Program-made: the position numbers and the translations under genes
Shown: in pieces, positions 18,729-28,073 of the stretch
Numbering within the stretch: position 1 is the first letter of the stretch
Layout: each line of letters opens with the position of its first letter
The notes under the pieces: generated by a model
Told to the model about the DNA's origin: nothing
The model's input: only the letters and a program-made list of their open reading frames with translations
Databases searched by the model: none
From: an uncultured Butyrivibrio sp.
GTDB lineage: Bacteria > Bacillota > Clostridia > Lachnospirales > Lachnospiraceae
DNA: 48,548 bases
Assembly: GCA_946546925.1 (NCBI GenBank)
Contig: CAMNOS010000004.1
Span: 1-48,548 of the forward strand
Direction of reading: 5' to 3'

Positions 18729-21700
18729 TGTTTATTAATAGGTGAATTATGATTCCGTAATCTCTGCGCAGGGACTGAGGCAGAGTCGGTACTCTGTCAT
18801 AAAGGATCTGCTGATACTCTTTTTCTGTGCCAAGATAATCCAGAATCTCTACGCTGAAGACTGCAGAGACTCCTGTTCTGGACGGAGTTATGCCTGTAAT
18901 GACACAGTCAAGCTTGGTTGGTATCTCTTCCATGCCGACGGATACCAGGACTTTGTCACCAATCTCGAGATCGGCTGCTTCGTCAAGATAGATCTTCAGG
19001 CTGTGATCAGTGAGGAAGGTGGTGATTCCGTCCTGCATGGAGTTGTCGGACTTTCTCGTCATTGTGACCATTTCTGCGTCCACAACATGAACTTCATCAC
19101 TGTCAAGGTCGCGCCCGTCAACAAGGAACAGCGACATGATGAGGAAGTAGAGGTTTCTTATCATCCAGAGCATAAGAATGAAAAGACCAAGTGACTGCAG
19201 GCCTCTGATTATTGTTATGGTCCTTATTATTCCGAACACAGACAGAACTATCAGCACAATATAAGGGATCGTGCTCTTGTAATCTCTGGCACGTTTGCCT
19301 TTTTTGGCGGATTTGTCTGTAACTGCGAACTTCTTCGTCGTGATTCCAAAGAATTCCTTCAGGATCGGGATAAGAAGAAATGGCATTACACTGGTTTCAT
19401 AAATGCCGCTCCACTTCAGCGATACGGCGTTTTTACTGTAAGCTCTCAGGCACTGATCCTGCATTATATACATCGGAAGCCAGAAGATCAGAAGGTCGGA
19501 CCAGCTGCAGGCGAAAACAGGAATAGCAAATACGGCAAACATCAGTGGTGACAGTATGTAGATCAGGTTCTTGATCGGTGAGTACCAGTAAACAACAGAG
19601 CTCCAGTAGCTTAAGCGCTGGGCTGCAGACAGACCTTTGCGCCTGAAGAGGTGCAGCTGCCTGGCGGTACTGATGACGCCTCTGCCCCAGCGGATCCTCT
19701 GTTTGATGTGTTCCTTGAAGGTGTCTGGAGTCTTGCCGCTTGCAAGAGGCTCAGGCAAAGCAAGGCTCACAAAGCCGTTTGACTCGATGAGAAGGCCGGT
19801 GGCGAAATCTTCAGTGATGGTTTCGGTGTAGAATCCGCCAATTGCTTCAAGTGCCTTTCGGGCAATAACGGTGTTGGAACCTCCATAAATTACGCTGTTT
19901 GAAGAAGTCTTTGCAACTTCGATGGTGCGATAGAAGAAATCCTGCTCGTTGGGAGCGGTTTTTTCTGAGTACAGAGCGTGCTGAAAAACATCGGGTTCGT
20001 AGAAGCACTGTGGGGTCTGTAAAATACCGAGTGATATTTTTTGCCCTTCGGGAGCATCTTTGCTCTTTTTCTCTGCATCCACAAAGTATGGAATGGTCTT
20101 TAGAAGAAAATCGCTTTTAACAAGCATGTCAGCATCCAGAGTTACAACGTATGGAGACTTGGTCCGCCCAAGGGCGTTGTTCAGGTTGCCGGCCTTGGCG
20201 CCTTTGTTATCCGGACGGTCAAAATAGCCTATTCCCATAGACTCTGCCAGCTCTCTCATCTCTTTTCTGCGATTGTCATCGCAGAGCCATACATGCACCT
20301 TGGACTTGTCCGGGTATTTGAGGTGGTTACATGCATTTATAGTCTTTTCCAGAAGATCGGCAGGCTCGTTGTAGGTTGCAATAAAGATATCTACATCGGG
20401 GAACTCCTCATCAGCTATTTTGGGAAGCGGATATTCCTTGAGTGACAGGAGGTTGTAGTAGAGGACGAGGGATTCGACAAAACCAAATACTTCCACTACC
20501 AGAAGGATAAGATTGGCGCCGATTGCTATAGGACCAAAACTGGTCGGCACGGAGTACAGAATACGCCAGGACAGATAAACCAGTGTGAAAAAGACGCTTA
20601 GAAGCAAACTGAGCAATCTGATGACAGCAAAGAATTTCTCTGTGGGAGTAGCCGTTTTGCCGTTATCAGGTGTTGCGATGTTGTCATAAGTCTTATGGAT
20701 TTTCTGGGAAATGCGTCTGCTTATAAAATAAAGTACAAGTACAACCAGCTCTGTAAGCAGGACGATCAGCGCAGTTTTTGGCCATGACCTGGCGACAAGA
20801 ATGTCCCGTGGCGAAAGGGATTTGAGAAGCCATGCAGGAAGGATGCTTTTGCTCTGTACTTCTTTATGAACGGTTATTGAAGACGGTGACTGGCCCTGGA
20901 GAAGAGCTTTTGTCCATGCGCCGACAGGGGTGAGGTCTTCATCTGTGATCGGCTTACTGGTGTCGTAAGAAGACTTTAGCATGGCGGAGGACTCATCCTT
21001 GTTGGAGAGGCTCCAGATGGAGAAACTGATCCTGTGTTCATTGAGCAGTTCGAACCACTTAGCAGCTGCATTAAAATCTACGGCACCGTCACCGGATGAT
21101 TCGGACAGTCCGCATTCTGATACGAAAATGGGCAGACCGCGCTCAAGTGCCTCTTTTAATTCTCCCTGCAGGTCGACGCCGTGAGTTGTGGCATAGAAGT
21201 GCAGTACATACATCAGATTATCGTAAGGGAGAGGATTTCTGGCAGCCATGACAAGATCCCTGTCGTAGGTGGTCGTGCCGACAAGAATCACTGCAGATGG
21301 GCTGTTTGCCCTTATTATGGGGATTATCTTTGTGGAATATGAATATACATCGGACCAGGTGGTCTCTTTATTTGGTTCGTTACAGATCTCATAAATGATA
21401 TTCGGAACATTGGAATATTCTTTTGAAATCATGTCAAAAAAGGCTGTGGCCTCAGAAATATGCATATTGGGGTTACTGTCATTGAGAATGTGCCAGTCGG
21501 CTATTACATACATGTCATTTTCGATGGCATAGTTAATTCCTGATCTCAGCAGGGTAAGACTGGGCTCTGCGCCCTCTTCGCAGTAGATTTCCGAATACAC
21601 GGGCAACCTTACCAGGTTACAGTTCCACTCCTCTGAAATCTGTTTAAAGATATTCCTGTTCACAAAGTCGGGATACCAGGGAAGTCCGTGGGAGCTCACT

Positions 21701-21894
21701 CCGCGAAGCTGAACCGGATTGCCGCTTTCATCGACGAGGTCCGTGCCTGAAACTGACAGCTGACCGTTTATGGAAGGCCTTGCCGGTGTGTACTGATTGT
21801 CGGCGGCGGCAACAGAAGTCCCGGCTGATGCCATGATGCCGAGAAACAGCGTAAGAGTGATGATGGCAGTAAATAATCCAATTATTTTTTTCAT
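18706..21894 (-). CDS. GH5 cellulase - BcsA-like GT2 synthase - degenerate PilZ-like fusion protein
   Basis: Signal peptide; GH5 catalytic signatures YEICNEP and PIFVSECG; GT2 motifs ATYNEP, LCDDN, TLDADM, TED, QRIRW; multiple TM helices; C-terminal small beta domain. Confidence 0.9.
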   Translation of the reverse strand: MKKIIGLFTAIITLTLFLGIMASAGTSVAAADNQYTPARPSINGQLSVSGTDLVDESGNPVQLRGVSSHGLPWYPDFVNRNIFKQISEEWNCNLVRLPVYSEIYCEEGAEPSLTLLRSGINYAIENDMYVIADWHILNDSNPNMHISEATAFFDMISKEYSNVPNIIYEICNEPNKETTWSDVYSYSTKIIPIIRANSPSAVILVGTTTYDRDLVMAARNPLPYDNLMYVLHFYATTHGVDLQGELKEALERGLPIFVSECGLSESSGDGAVDFNAAAKWFELLNEHRISFSIWSLSNKDESSAMLKSSYDTSKPITDEDLTPVGAWTKALLQGQSPSSITVHKEVQSKSILPAWLLKSLSPRDILVARSWPKTALIVLLTELVVLVLYFISRRISQKIHKTYDNIATPDNGKTATPTEKFFAVIRLLSLLLSVFFTLVYLSWRILYSVPTSFGPIAIGANLILLVVEVFGFVESLVLYYNLLSLKEYPLPKIADEEFPDVDIFIATYNEPADLLEKTINACNHLKYPDKSKVHVWLCDDNRRKEMRELAESMGIGYFDRPDNKGAKAGNLNNALGRTKSPYVVTLDADMLVKSDFLLKTIPYFVDAEKKSKDAPEGQKISLGILQTPQCFYEPDVFQHALYSEKTAPNEQDFFYRTIEVAKTSSNSVIYGGSNTVIARKALEAIGGFYTETITEDFATGLLIESNGFVSLALPEPLASGKTPDTFKEHIKQRIRWGRGVISTARQLHLFRRKGLSAAQRLSYWSSVVYWYSPIKNLIYILSPLMFAVFAIPVFACSWSDLLIFWLPMYIMQDQCLRAYSKNAVSLKWSGIYETSVMPFLLIPILKEFFGITTKKFAVTDKSAKKGKRARDYKSTIPYIVLIVLSVFGIIRTITIIRGLQSLGLFILMLWMIRNLYFLIMSLFLVDGRDLDSDEVHVVDAEMVTMTRKSDNSMQDGITTFLTDHSLKIYLDEAADLEIGDKVLVSVGMEEIPTKLDCVITGITPSRTGVSAVFSVEILDYLGTEKEYQQILYDRVPTLPQSLRRDYGIIIHLLINIAHRILR

Positions 21895-21927
21895 TTTGTG
21901 CCACGCCTCCGAGTGCTTCGTATAAAG
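21894..21927 (+). promoter_or_regulatory. Diverged copy of the GCCA-N12-(G/C)TTCGTATAAA promoter-like motif
   Basis: TTTTGTGCCA-cgcctccgagtg-CTTCGTATAAAG; GCCA-to-CGTATAAA spacing identical to the other two copies. Confidence 0.5.
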
Positions 21928-21963
21928 ATATATAATAAAAAATACAAAAGAGAGGTATCTACT

Positions 21964-22095
21964 ATGTCAAACTACAAAACATTTTTTACAGACTGCTACA
22001 ACAATGTTGTTTTTGCTATTGCCATGGCCAGGGATGTAAGAAAATACCTCCGGGAAGAAAAGAATAACAACGGACTTTGGCTTGAACTGAACTGA
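21964..22095 (+). CDS. Possible 43-aa small protein
   Basis: MSNYKTFFTDCYNNVVFAIAMARDVRKYLREEKNNNGLWLELN; AGAGAGG upstream. Confidence 0.4.
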   Translation: MSNYKTFFTDCYNNVVFAIAMARDVRKYLREEKNNNGLWLELN

Positions 22096-22181
22096 TTGTA
22101 ATCCGAATTAAGTTATACTATTATTATTATATCGTATAATTTACATGATGTGACAACAATAATGGTAGTTATGGCTGAAAA

Positions 22182-23063
22182 ATGGAAAAAATTGTGCTTT
22201 TAAATGAATATTTACGTGAGAGATTCGGGTGCAAGGTATATAAAATTGCTTTAAACGGAGGGTTTACCTGTCCCAACAGGGATGGAAAGATTGATACTAA
22301 AGGCTGTATTTTCTGTTCTGCCGGCGGAAGCGGCGAATTTGCAGAAAATGCAGCTCTTTCTGTTTATGAGCAGATTGAGAGGGGAAAAGAAAGGGTTGCC
22401 GGGAAGATAAGAAATGGCAAATATATTGCGTACTTTCAGGCCTACACGGGTACATACGGACCTGTTGAGAAGCTGAGGGCGCTTTTTACAGAGGCGATAG
22501 AGCATCCTGATATAGTTGTTTTGTCGGTGGCTACAAGGCCTGACTGCCTTCCTCCTGAAGTGCTGGAACTTTTGTCTGAACTAAACCAAATAAAACCTGT
22601 ATGGATCGAACTGGGGCTTCAGACGATCGGTAAGGAGACTGCAGAATATATAAGGCGCGGGTATGAGCTTGAGGTATATGACCGGGCGGTTCAAATGCTC
22701 AAAAGCTGTGGCATTGAGGTTATAACACATCTTATAATCGGGCTGCCGGGGGAGAGCCGGGAAGATATATTAAGATCCGTGAAATATGTATGTGATTCGG
22801 GTGCGGACGGGATAAAGCTACAGCTGCTTCATGTTCTGAAGGGAACAGATTTGGAGAAAGATTACCGGGAGGGCAGATTTGAAGTGCTCTCTGAGGATGA
22901 ATACATTGATATACTAAAGGAATGCGTTTTGATAATACCGCGGAACGTGGTTGTGCACAGACTTACAGGAGACGGCGATAAAAAACTTCTTGTTGCACCT
23001 CTCTGGAGCGGCAACAAGAAGCATGTCTGGAATCGTATACAAAAAGAAGTATTAGATATATAA
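22182..23063 (+). CDS. Radical SAM protein, TIGR01212/YhcC family
   Basis: GGFTCPNRDGKIDTKGCIFCSAGGSGEF; WIELGLQTI; HLIIGLPGE. Confidence 0.9.
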   Translation: MEKIVLLNEYLRERFGCKVYKIALNGGFTCPNRDGKIDTKGCIFCSAGGSGEFAENAALSVYEQIERGKERVAGKIRNGKYIAYFQAYTGTYGPVEKLRALFTEAIEHPDIVVLSVATRPDCLPPEVLELLSELNQIKPVWIELGLQTIGKETAEYIRRGYELEVYDRAVQMLKSCGIEVITHLIIGLPGESREDILRSVKYVCDSGADGIKLQLLHVLKGTDLEKDYREGRFEVLSEDEYIDILKECVLIIPRNVVVHRLTGDGDKKLLVAPLWSGNKKHVWNRIQKEVLDI

Positions 23064-23091
23064 AAAGGAACTGCATGATTACAGTTCCTTT
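23064..23091. terminator. Hairpin terminator
   Basis: AAAGGAACTG-catgatta-CAGTTCCTTT. Confidence 0.75.
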
Positions 23092-23435
23092 CACGATATC
23101 AGGGCATTATTAATTGCTGAATTAACTCTCTCGTTCATCTCGTCTGAAAGCTGAAGATGGAGCATGTCAATGACTCTGTTGTCAATAGAGTAACCAAGTC
23201 TGTCAGCAGCGACCTTAAAATCGTTCTGATGAGCAGCTGTGTAACTTTGCCTCATAGTGGCGTTAACGGCTCTCGTTGCCATCATGGAATCATAAGCCTC
23301 ACTGAACTCTTCGCCAAACTGTTTTCTGGCTGAGTCCTCAAGTCCACCCATGCCTCTTACAACGTGCAGGGATGATTCCTGATTAAGATATTTACTTGTT
23401 ATACTATTGGCGGCAGCTAAGAAGTTAAAATCCAT
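23091..23435 (-). CDS. Hypothetical protein (114 aa)
   Basis: ORF with GAGAGGTG upstream; no recognised family. Confidence 0.6.
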   Translation of the reverse strand: MDFNFLAAANSITSKYLNQESSLHVVRGMGGLEDSARKQFGEEFSEAYDSMMATRAVNATMRQSYTAAHQNDFKVAADRLGYSIDNRVIDMLHLQLSDEMNERVNSAINNALIS

Positions 23436-23516
23436 TTCACACCTCTCTCAAACCATTGTCGAAATATATATCGGAAGTGGGACAATTTTCTGTAGAGGTA
23501 AAAATGCACAAAAAAA

Positions 23517-24362
23517 TCAGTTGCCTACGAAGACATTTTCTATGTGCCTGAGGGCGATGTTTTTAAGCCTTGCCATTTCCTCATAGGTGGGGGCAGGTAT
23601 ATCCGTGAGCTTAAAGCGTGGGAAATATCTGTTGAGATGCAGGGCTATGGTGGTCTTACCGAGTCCGCCGTTAAGAGATGCAATAAAGCCTGCAATTTCT
23701 TCTATTTCTCTTTCGCTGTCGTTGTGCGTGGGAACGATAAGAGTGGTAACTTCCATGTGGCAGCTCTTGGAAGCTCTGGCAATGAAATCCATGACCATCT
23801 GCCTGTTTCCCCCAAGAAAAGAGCTGTAATACTCGTCGGAAAAGCCTTTTAAGTCAATATTCATGGCATCGATGCAGGGAATCACTTTTTTGGCGACTTC
23901 TTCGGTCACACATCCGTTTGAGACAAGAACGGTTTTCAAACCTCTCTTGTGGACCTCCCTGCTGGCATCACAGACGTATTCGTACCCGACGAGCGGCTCA
24001 TTATAGGTGAATGCTACTCCTATATTGCCCTGTGGCACATATTCCGCAGCGATATCCGCCAGCTCTTCGGGAGAAATGTATCTGTAACCGTAGTCATAGC
24101 TTTTCCCAAATCCGTATGATATCTCGTGATTCTGACAGAAGGGGCATCTGAGGTTGCAGCCGTAACTGCCGACCGAGATGATCCTGGATCCCGGGTAAAA
24201 GAGGTACAGCGGTTTTTTCTCTATGGGATCAAGGGCGATGGATGTGATGTGCCCGTAGTTTATACTGACAAATTCTCCGCCGCGGTAACTTCTGGCGCGA
24301 CAAAGTCCGATATCGCCCTCGTTTAAATCACATCTGTTATGGCAAACATTACATTTTGGCAT
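23517..24362 (-). CDS. amrS: AmmeMemoRadiSam system radical SAM enzyme
   Basis: CxxCxxxC-like GCNLRCPFCQNHEIS; CNVCHNRCDLNEGDIGLCRAR N-terminus. Confidence 0.85.
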   Translation of the reverse strand: MPKCNVCHNRCDLNEGDIGLCRARSYRGGEFVSINYGHITSIALDPIEKKPLYLFYPGSRIISVGSYGCNLRCPFCQNHEISYGFGKSYDYGYRYISPEELADIAAEYVPQGNIGVAFTYNEPLVGYEYVCDASREVHKRGLKTVLVSNGCVTEEVAKKVIPCIDAMNIDLKGFSDEYYSSFLGGNRQMVMDFIARASKSCHMEVTTLIVPTHNDSEREIEEIAGFIASLNGGLGKTTIALHLNRYFPRFKLTDIPAPTYEEMARLKNIALRHIENVFVGN

Positions 24363-24386
24363 GGCAGCCTCCCGGTTAAAGGTGTT

Positions 24387-25829
24387 TTAAATGTGCCTGA
24401 TAACTTCAAATCTTTCGAGGCTGTAGTCTTCATCCTCATAGATGCCTGCTTTCTGGCGGGCAATGTCGATCTGCTCCGAAATTGTATCAACCCCGTCGAG
24501 ATTAGGTAAAAGCAGTCCTCTTTTTCTTCCGCTTGTGACGATGACGCCATATCTCTTAACATCCAGCTGATCGGGGCTTTCAATCGGCTCCGGTTCATCG
24601 AGTACATCCACGCTCATCTCCAGGCTCTCAAGCTCATCTTCCCTTATCATAGGAAAGCGTGGGTCATTTATCCCGGCACTGATAGCGTTCTGCATGATCT
24701 CATCCGCCACACATCTGCAGGTGGGAAGAATGGTTCCGATGCATCCGCGAAGAGCACCGTCCTTGTGTATGGAGACAAATGCGCCTGCTTTATCACTGAA
24801 CATCTCCGGAGGAAGGTCTGACCACCTTTGACCAATCAGGTCAGTCTGTTTTATTCGCTTGCCCATAGTGATATAACTTTCGAGAGAAAATCTGGCAAGC
24901 CTGACGTAAGGGTCTTCATCCATGCGCTTTTGTTTGATAGCATTCGTTTTCTTATTGCGCCATTTATCAAGTAAGCGGCGGGACTCATCCTTCCCTGTCA
25001 CTTCATAGGTACAGATCCCATAGCCCACACCGAAAGTGGCTTCGTGTGAGAGCTTGTGGGATGTGACGCTTAAGCCGTCCAGGGCACCGGCCATCATCAC
25101 AAAAGACCTGTGGCCGCATTCAGCCGCTTTTTCGCAGAAATGCTCGTCAAAATCAAGGAGCCTGTCAAACTCTGCGCTCTCACAGGCTGCCATGAGCCTT
25201 TCGTCATATTCCGGGCCCTCTTTGGCATAGCCGTAAGGACCTTCTGCTTTCATTTTGTGTGACAGGTCGCCGCTGGCAATATACACAACCCTGCGCCCGA
25301 TGTTGTTTACTGCTTTTTGTATCAGCTGTCCCATCTCGTAGTGCATGGGCAGAGACAGCCCGGAAAGGCCGATTCTGACAATTTTAAAATCGTGATATAA
25401 TTTCTCAATGAAGTATAGAGGAATCATGGTTCCGTGGTCTAATGAGGCATCTCTTTCTCCCAAAGTGCCTGTTGGAAAATCCGTAATCCCACCGGAAGAA
25501 AGTGAACCGTTGCCTTGATCTGACTGAGCAAGGTAGCAGATCTCATTTACAAGTTCCGTGTCATATTTTTCATCAAATCTGACATTTGAGGCATTGAAAC
25601 GGGACATGCTTCCCACTGCACCTTTTCCGGGAGAAATGTGAAAATAGTCCTGGTACATGATACTGTGAGGACTTGAAATGATTATGGTCTCGGGTTGCAG
25701 CTTTGCGATCGTTTCTGCGACTTTGTTGTAAGCATCAGTCGTGGCCTTTATTTCTTTTTCCTCACCATGACCCACTTCGGGAAGGATGATAGGCGGATGA
25801 GGCACCACAAAAGCTCCAAGGATAGGCAT
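24387..25829 (-). CDS. Memo-like/extradiol dioxygenase-fold - AMMECR1 fusion (AmmeMemoRadiSam partner)
   Basis: N-terminal LGAFVVPHPPIILPEVGHG...IASGDLSHKM; C-terminal DKAGAFVSIHKDGALRGCIGTI...DPRFPMI. Confidence 0.87.
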   Translation of the reverse strand: MPILGAFVVPHPPIILPEVGHGEEKEIKATTDAYNKVAETIAKLQPETIIISSPHSIMYQDYFHISPGKGAVGSMSRFNASNVRFDEKYDTELVNEICYLAQSDQGNGSLSSGGITDFPTGTLGERDASLDHGTMIPLYFIEKLYHDFKIVRIGLSGLSLPMHYEMGQLIQKAVNNIGRRVVYIASGDLSHKMKAEGPYGYAKEGPEYDERLMAACESAEFDRLLDFDEHFCEKAAECGHRSFVMMAGALDGLSVTSHKLSHEATFGVGYGICTYEVTGKDESRRLLDKWRNKKTNAIKQKRMDEDPYVRLARFSLESYITMGKRIKQTDLIGQRWSDLPPEMFSDKAGAFVSIHKDGALRGCIGTILPTCRCVADEIMQNAISAGINDPRFPMIREDELESLEMSVDVLDEPEPIESPDQLDVKRYGVIVTSGRKRGLLLPNLDGVDTISEQIDIARQKAGIYEDEDYSLERFEVIRHI

Positions 25830-25971
25830 GATAACTCTCCTTTCTTATGTTTGATATTATGGCTCTCATTCTAGTATACTATTATATTGTAAACTTGATA
25901 TAGCTGAGGGGAAATTGGGTACTGAAAAGCAGGTTTTGAAAACAGCAGACTAAGAGGAAGGGGGCAAAAAA

Positions 25972-26490
25972 ATGCCAAGAGTATCTACCAAGGAGAATAA
26001 GAACGCTTATTTCAGGCGCAGGGAAGAGCTTAAGCTTACCAGGGAGCAGGCCAGTGAACTTTTAGAGTCGATTCCTCCGGAGAGAATAGAGAAGATTGAA
26101 AATGAGAGGGCAGAACCGCACCCGGATGAGATAATGATAATGGCAGAGAAGTACAGGTCGCCGGAACTATGCAACTATTACTGTTCCAAGCAGTGCCCCA
26201 TCGGCCAGAGATATGTACCTGAGATAAGGATGCAGGATCTGTCGCAGATAGTGCTCAGCACTGTAGATTCTTTAAATACGGTGCAGGATAAGCAAAAGAG
26301 ATTCATCAACATAACTGCAGACGGCGTTATAGATGATGCAGAGGTGGATGATTTTGTAGACATTCAGATGGAGCTTGAGAAGATATCGGTTGCTGTAGAG
26401 ACTCTGCAGCTGTGGTCAGAGCAGATGCTTGCAAACGGCATGATCAACGTTGAAAAGTATGAGGCCAGGAAAAAAGAGAGACAGAAATAA
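25972..26490 (+). CDS. XRE-type helix-turn-helix protein with C-terminal helical domain
   Basis: REELKLTREQASELLESIPPERIEKIENERAEPHPDEIMIMAEKY. Confidence 0.75.
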   Translation: MPRVSTKENKNAYFRRREELKLTREQASELLESIPPERIEKIENERAEPHPDEIMIMAEKYRSPELCNYYCSKQCPIGQRYVPEIRMQDLSQIVLSTVDSLNTVQDKQKRFINITADGVIDDAEVDDFVDIQMELEKISVAVETLQLWSEQMLANGMINVEKYEARKKERQK

Positions 26491-26497
26491 TGAAAAC

Positions 26498-26538
26498 AAG
26501 CCATCGGAGGGAAATAGCTTCCTTCGGTGGCTTTTCTT
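26498..26538. terminator. Hairpin terminator between convergent genes
   Basis: AAGCCATCGGAGGG-aaatag-CTTCCTTCGGTGGCTTTT. Confidence 0.8.
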
Positions 26539-26539
26539 T

Positions 26540-27838
26540 TTATTCAATATATTCCAGATATCTTGCGTGAACTTCCGGGGGCAGATAGGCTTTAATGACT
26601 ATGCCATCTTCCTCATAGGATACAGAAAGGACCTGAGAAGTGCTTCGAAGCTGGCTCTCGATGCCTGATCTGTCATAGGGGACTTTAAGGCTGCACGGAA
26701 TAAGGCGCTCGTTCAGCTTTTTCTCGATCATTCCGATCAGCTCAGATATGCCATCGCCGCTTTTGGCAGAAATATATATCTTATCATCTCTGACTTCGGG
26801 GACTTTTATATAATCCAGCTTCTCGGCTTTATTCATGACTGTTATTCGGGGGATTCCCCCTGCCCCCAGCTGACTTAAGGTTCTGGCGGTGACGAGAGAG
26901 TGCATGGCGTGATTTTGATCGGATGAGTCAACCACCTCCACGATGAGATCTGCGTACAGAGCCTCCTCAAGTGTGGAGTGGAAGGCATTGACCAAATCAG
27001 TCGGGAGGTCGTTGATGAATCCTACCGTATCGGACAAGAGAAATGTCCGTCCGCCTGTGGTCTCAAGCTTTCGCACTGTGGTATCGAGTGTGGCAAAAAG
27101 CATGTCCTGAACGAATACCTTCTGACCGGCGTCGACTCCGCAGGTGTCGATGAGTTTGTTCATAAGAGTGGATTTTCCCGCATTGGTATAGCCCACGAGG
27201 GCAACCAGCGGAATCCCGGCTGTGGAGCGCCTGTTTCTCTGAAGCTGCCTTGTTTTTTCGACTTCTGCAAGCTCTCTTCTGAGGACGGCCATCTCCTTTT
27301 CAATCTTTCTGCGGTCGAGCTCTATCTGTTTTTCTCCGGAGCCCTTGTTGGACAGAGATCCGCCTGTGCCGCCCTGCCTGGACAGGTTGGCTCTCAGCCC
27401 CACAAGTCTTGGCAGCATGTATTTGAGCTGCGCATAGTCGACCTGGAGCCGAGCCTCTCTGGTTCTAGCCCGCTCTGCAAATATGATAAGGATAAGACCG
27501 GTCCGGTCAATAACCTCTACATTCAGCGCTTTGGACAGATTCCCCAGCTGGGATGGTGAGAGGGTGTTGTTAAAGATGGCGGTATCAATGTCGTACATCT
27601 CGATGACACCCCGGATCTCGTCTATTTTGCCCGATCCGATATATGTGGCGGCATCCTCTGATGAAAGATTCTGTGTTACTGTGAATACGGGTTCGATGTC
27701 GCAGGCTTTGGTAAGACCACGCAGTTCTTCCATTCCGGTGTCAAAATCGTCCTGATTTTCCCGGGCGCATCTGGCTCCGACGAGGACGGCTCTTTTTATC
27801 TTGTCGCTGCCGGTCTCGAATACTTCCTTATTTCCCAA
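26540..27838 (-). CDS. hflX: HflX family ribosome-associated GTPase
   Basis: GYTNAGKSTLMNKL; DTVGFINDLPTDLVNAFHSTLEE; LSRQGGTGGSLSNKGSGEKQIELDRR. Confidence 0.95.
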   Translation of the reverse strand: MGNKEVFETGSDKIKRAVLVGARCARENQDDFDTGMEELRGLTKACDIEPVFTVTQNLSSEDAATYIGSGKIDEIRGVIEMYDIDTAIFNNTLSPSQLGNLSKALNVEVIDRTGLILIIFAERARTREARLQVDYAQLKYMLPRLVGLRANLSRQGGTGGSLSNKGSGEKQIELDRRKIEKEMAVLRRELAEVEKTRQLQRNRRSTAGIPLVALVGYTNAGKSTLMNKLIDTCGVDAGQKVFVQDMLFATLDTTVRKLETTGGRTFLLSDTVGFINDLPTDLVNAFHSTLEEALYADLIVEVVDSSDQNHAMHSLVTARTLSQLGAGGIPRITVMNKAEKLDYIKVPEVRDDKIYISAKSGDGISELIGMIEKKLNERLIPCSLKVPYDRSGIESQLRSTSQVLSVSYEEDGIVIKAYLPPEVHARYLEYIE

Positions 27839-28006
27839 TTATTTCTACCTCTGTGTCAGTTCTTTGTTGATTAACAGAATGATGATATCACGTACAAGGC
27901 AAAATGTTGATGGTTTATTAATATTTTATTATTAATTCGCTTCAGGCAGTGCATTTGCGGGCGGGCTGAATTATAATCTGATGTAGGAAGCAAGGATGTT
28001 AAAAAA

Positions 28007-28038
28007 TTTTGCCACAAAACCTATATGTTCGTATAAAT
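28007..28038 (+). promoter_or_regulatory. Promoter-like motif TTTTGCCA-N12-GTTCGTATAAAT
   Basis: Matches the motif and spacing at 15561-15592. Confidence 0.65.
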
Positions 28039-28073
28039 GCATAGATGATCATGCAAAAGGAGGTCTGGTGACT

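Noticed and set aside
26978-27559. 193-aa antisense ORF
   Set aside because: Fully antisense to conserved hflX codons; no independent coding evidence.
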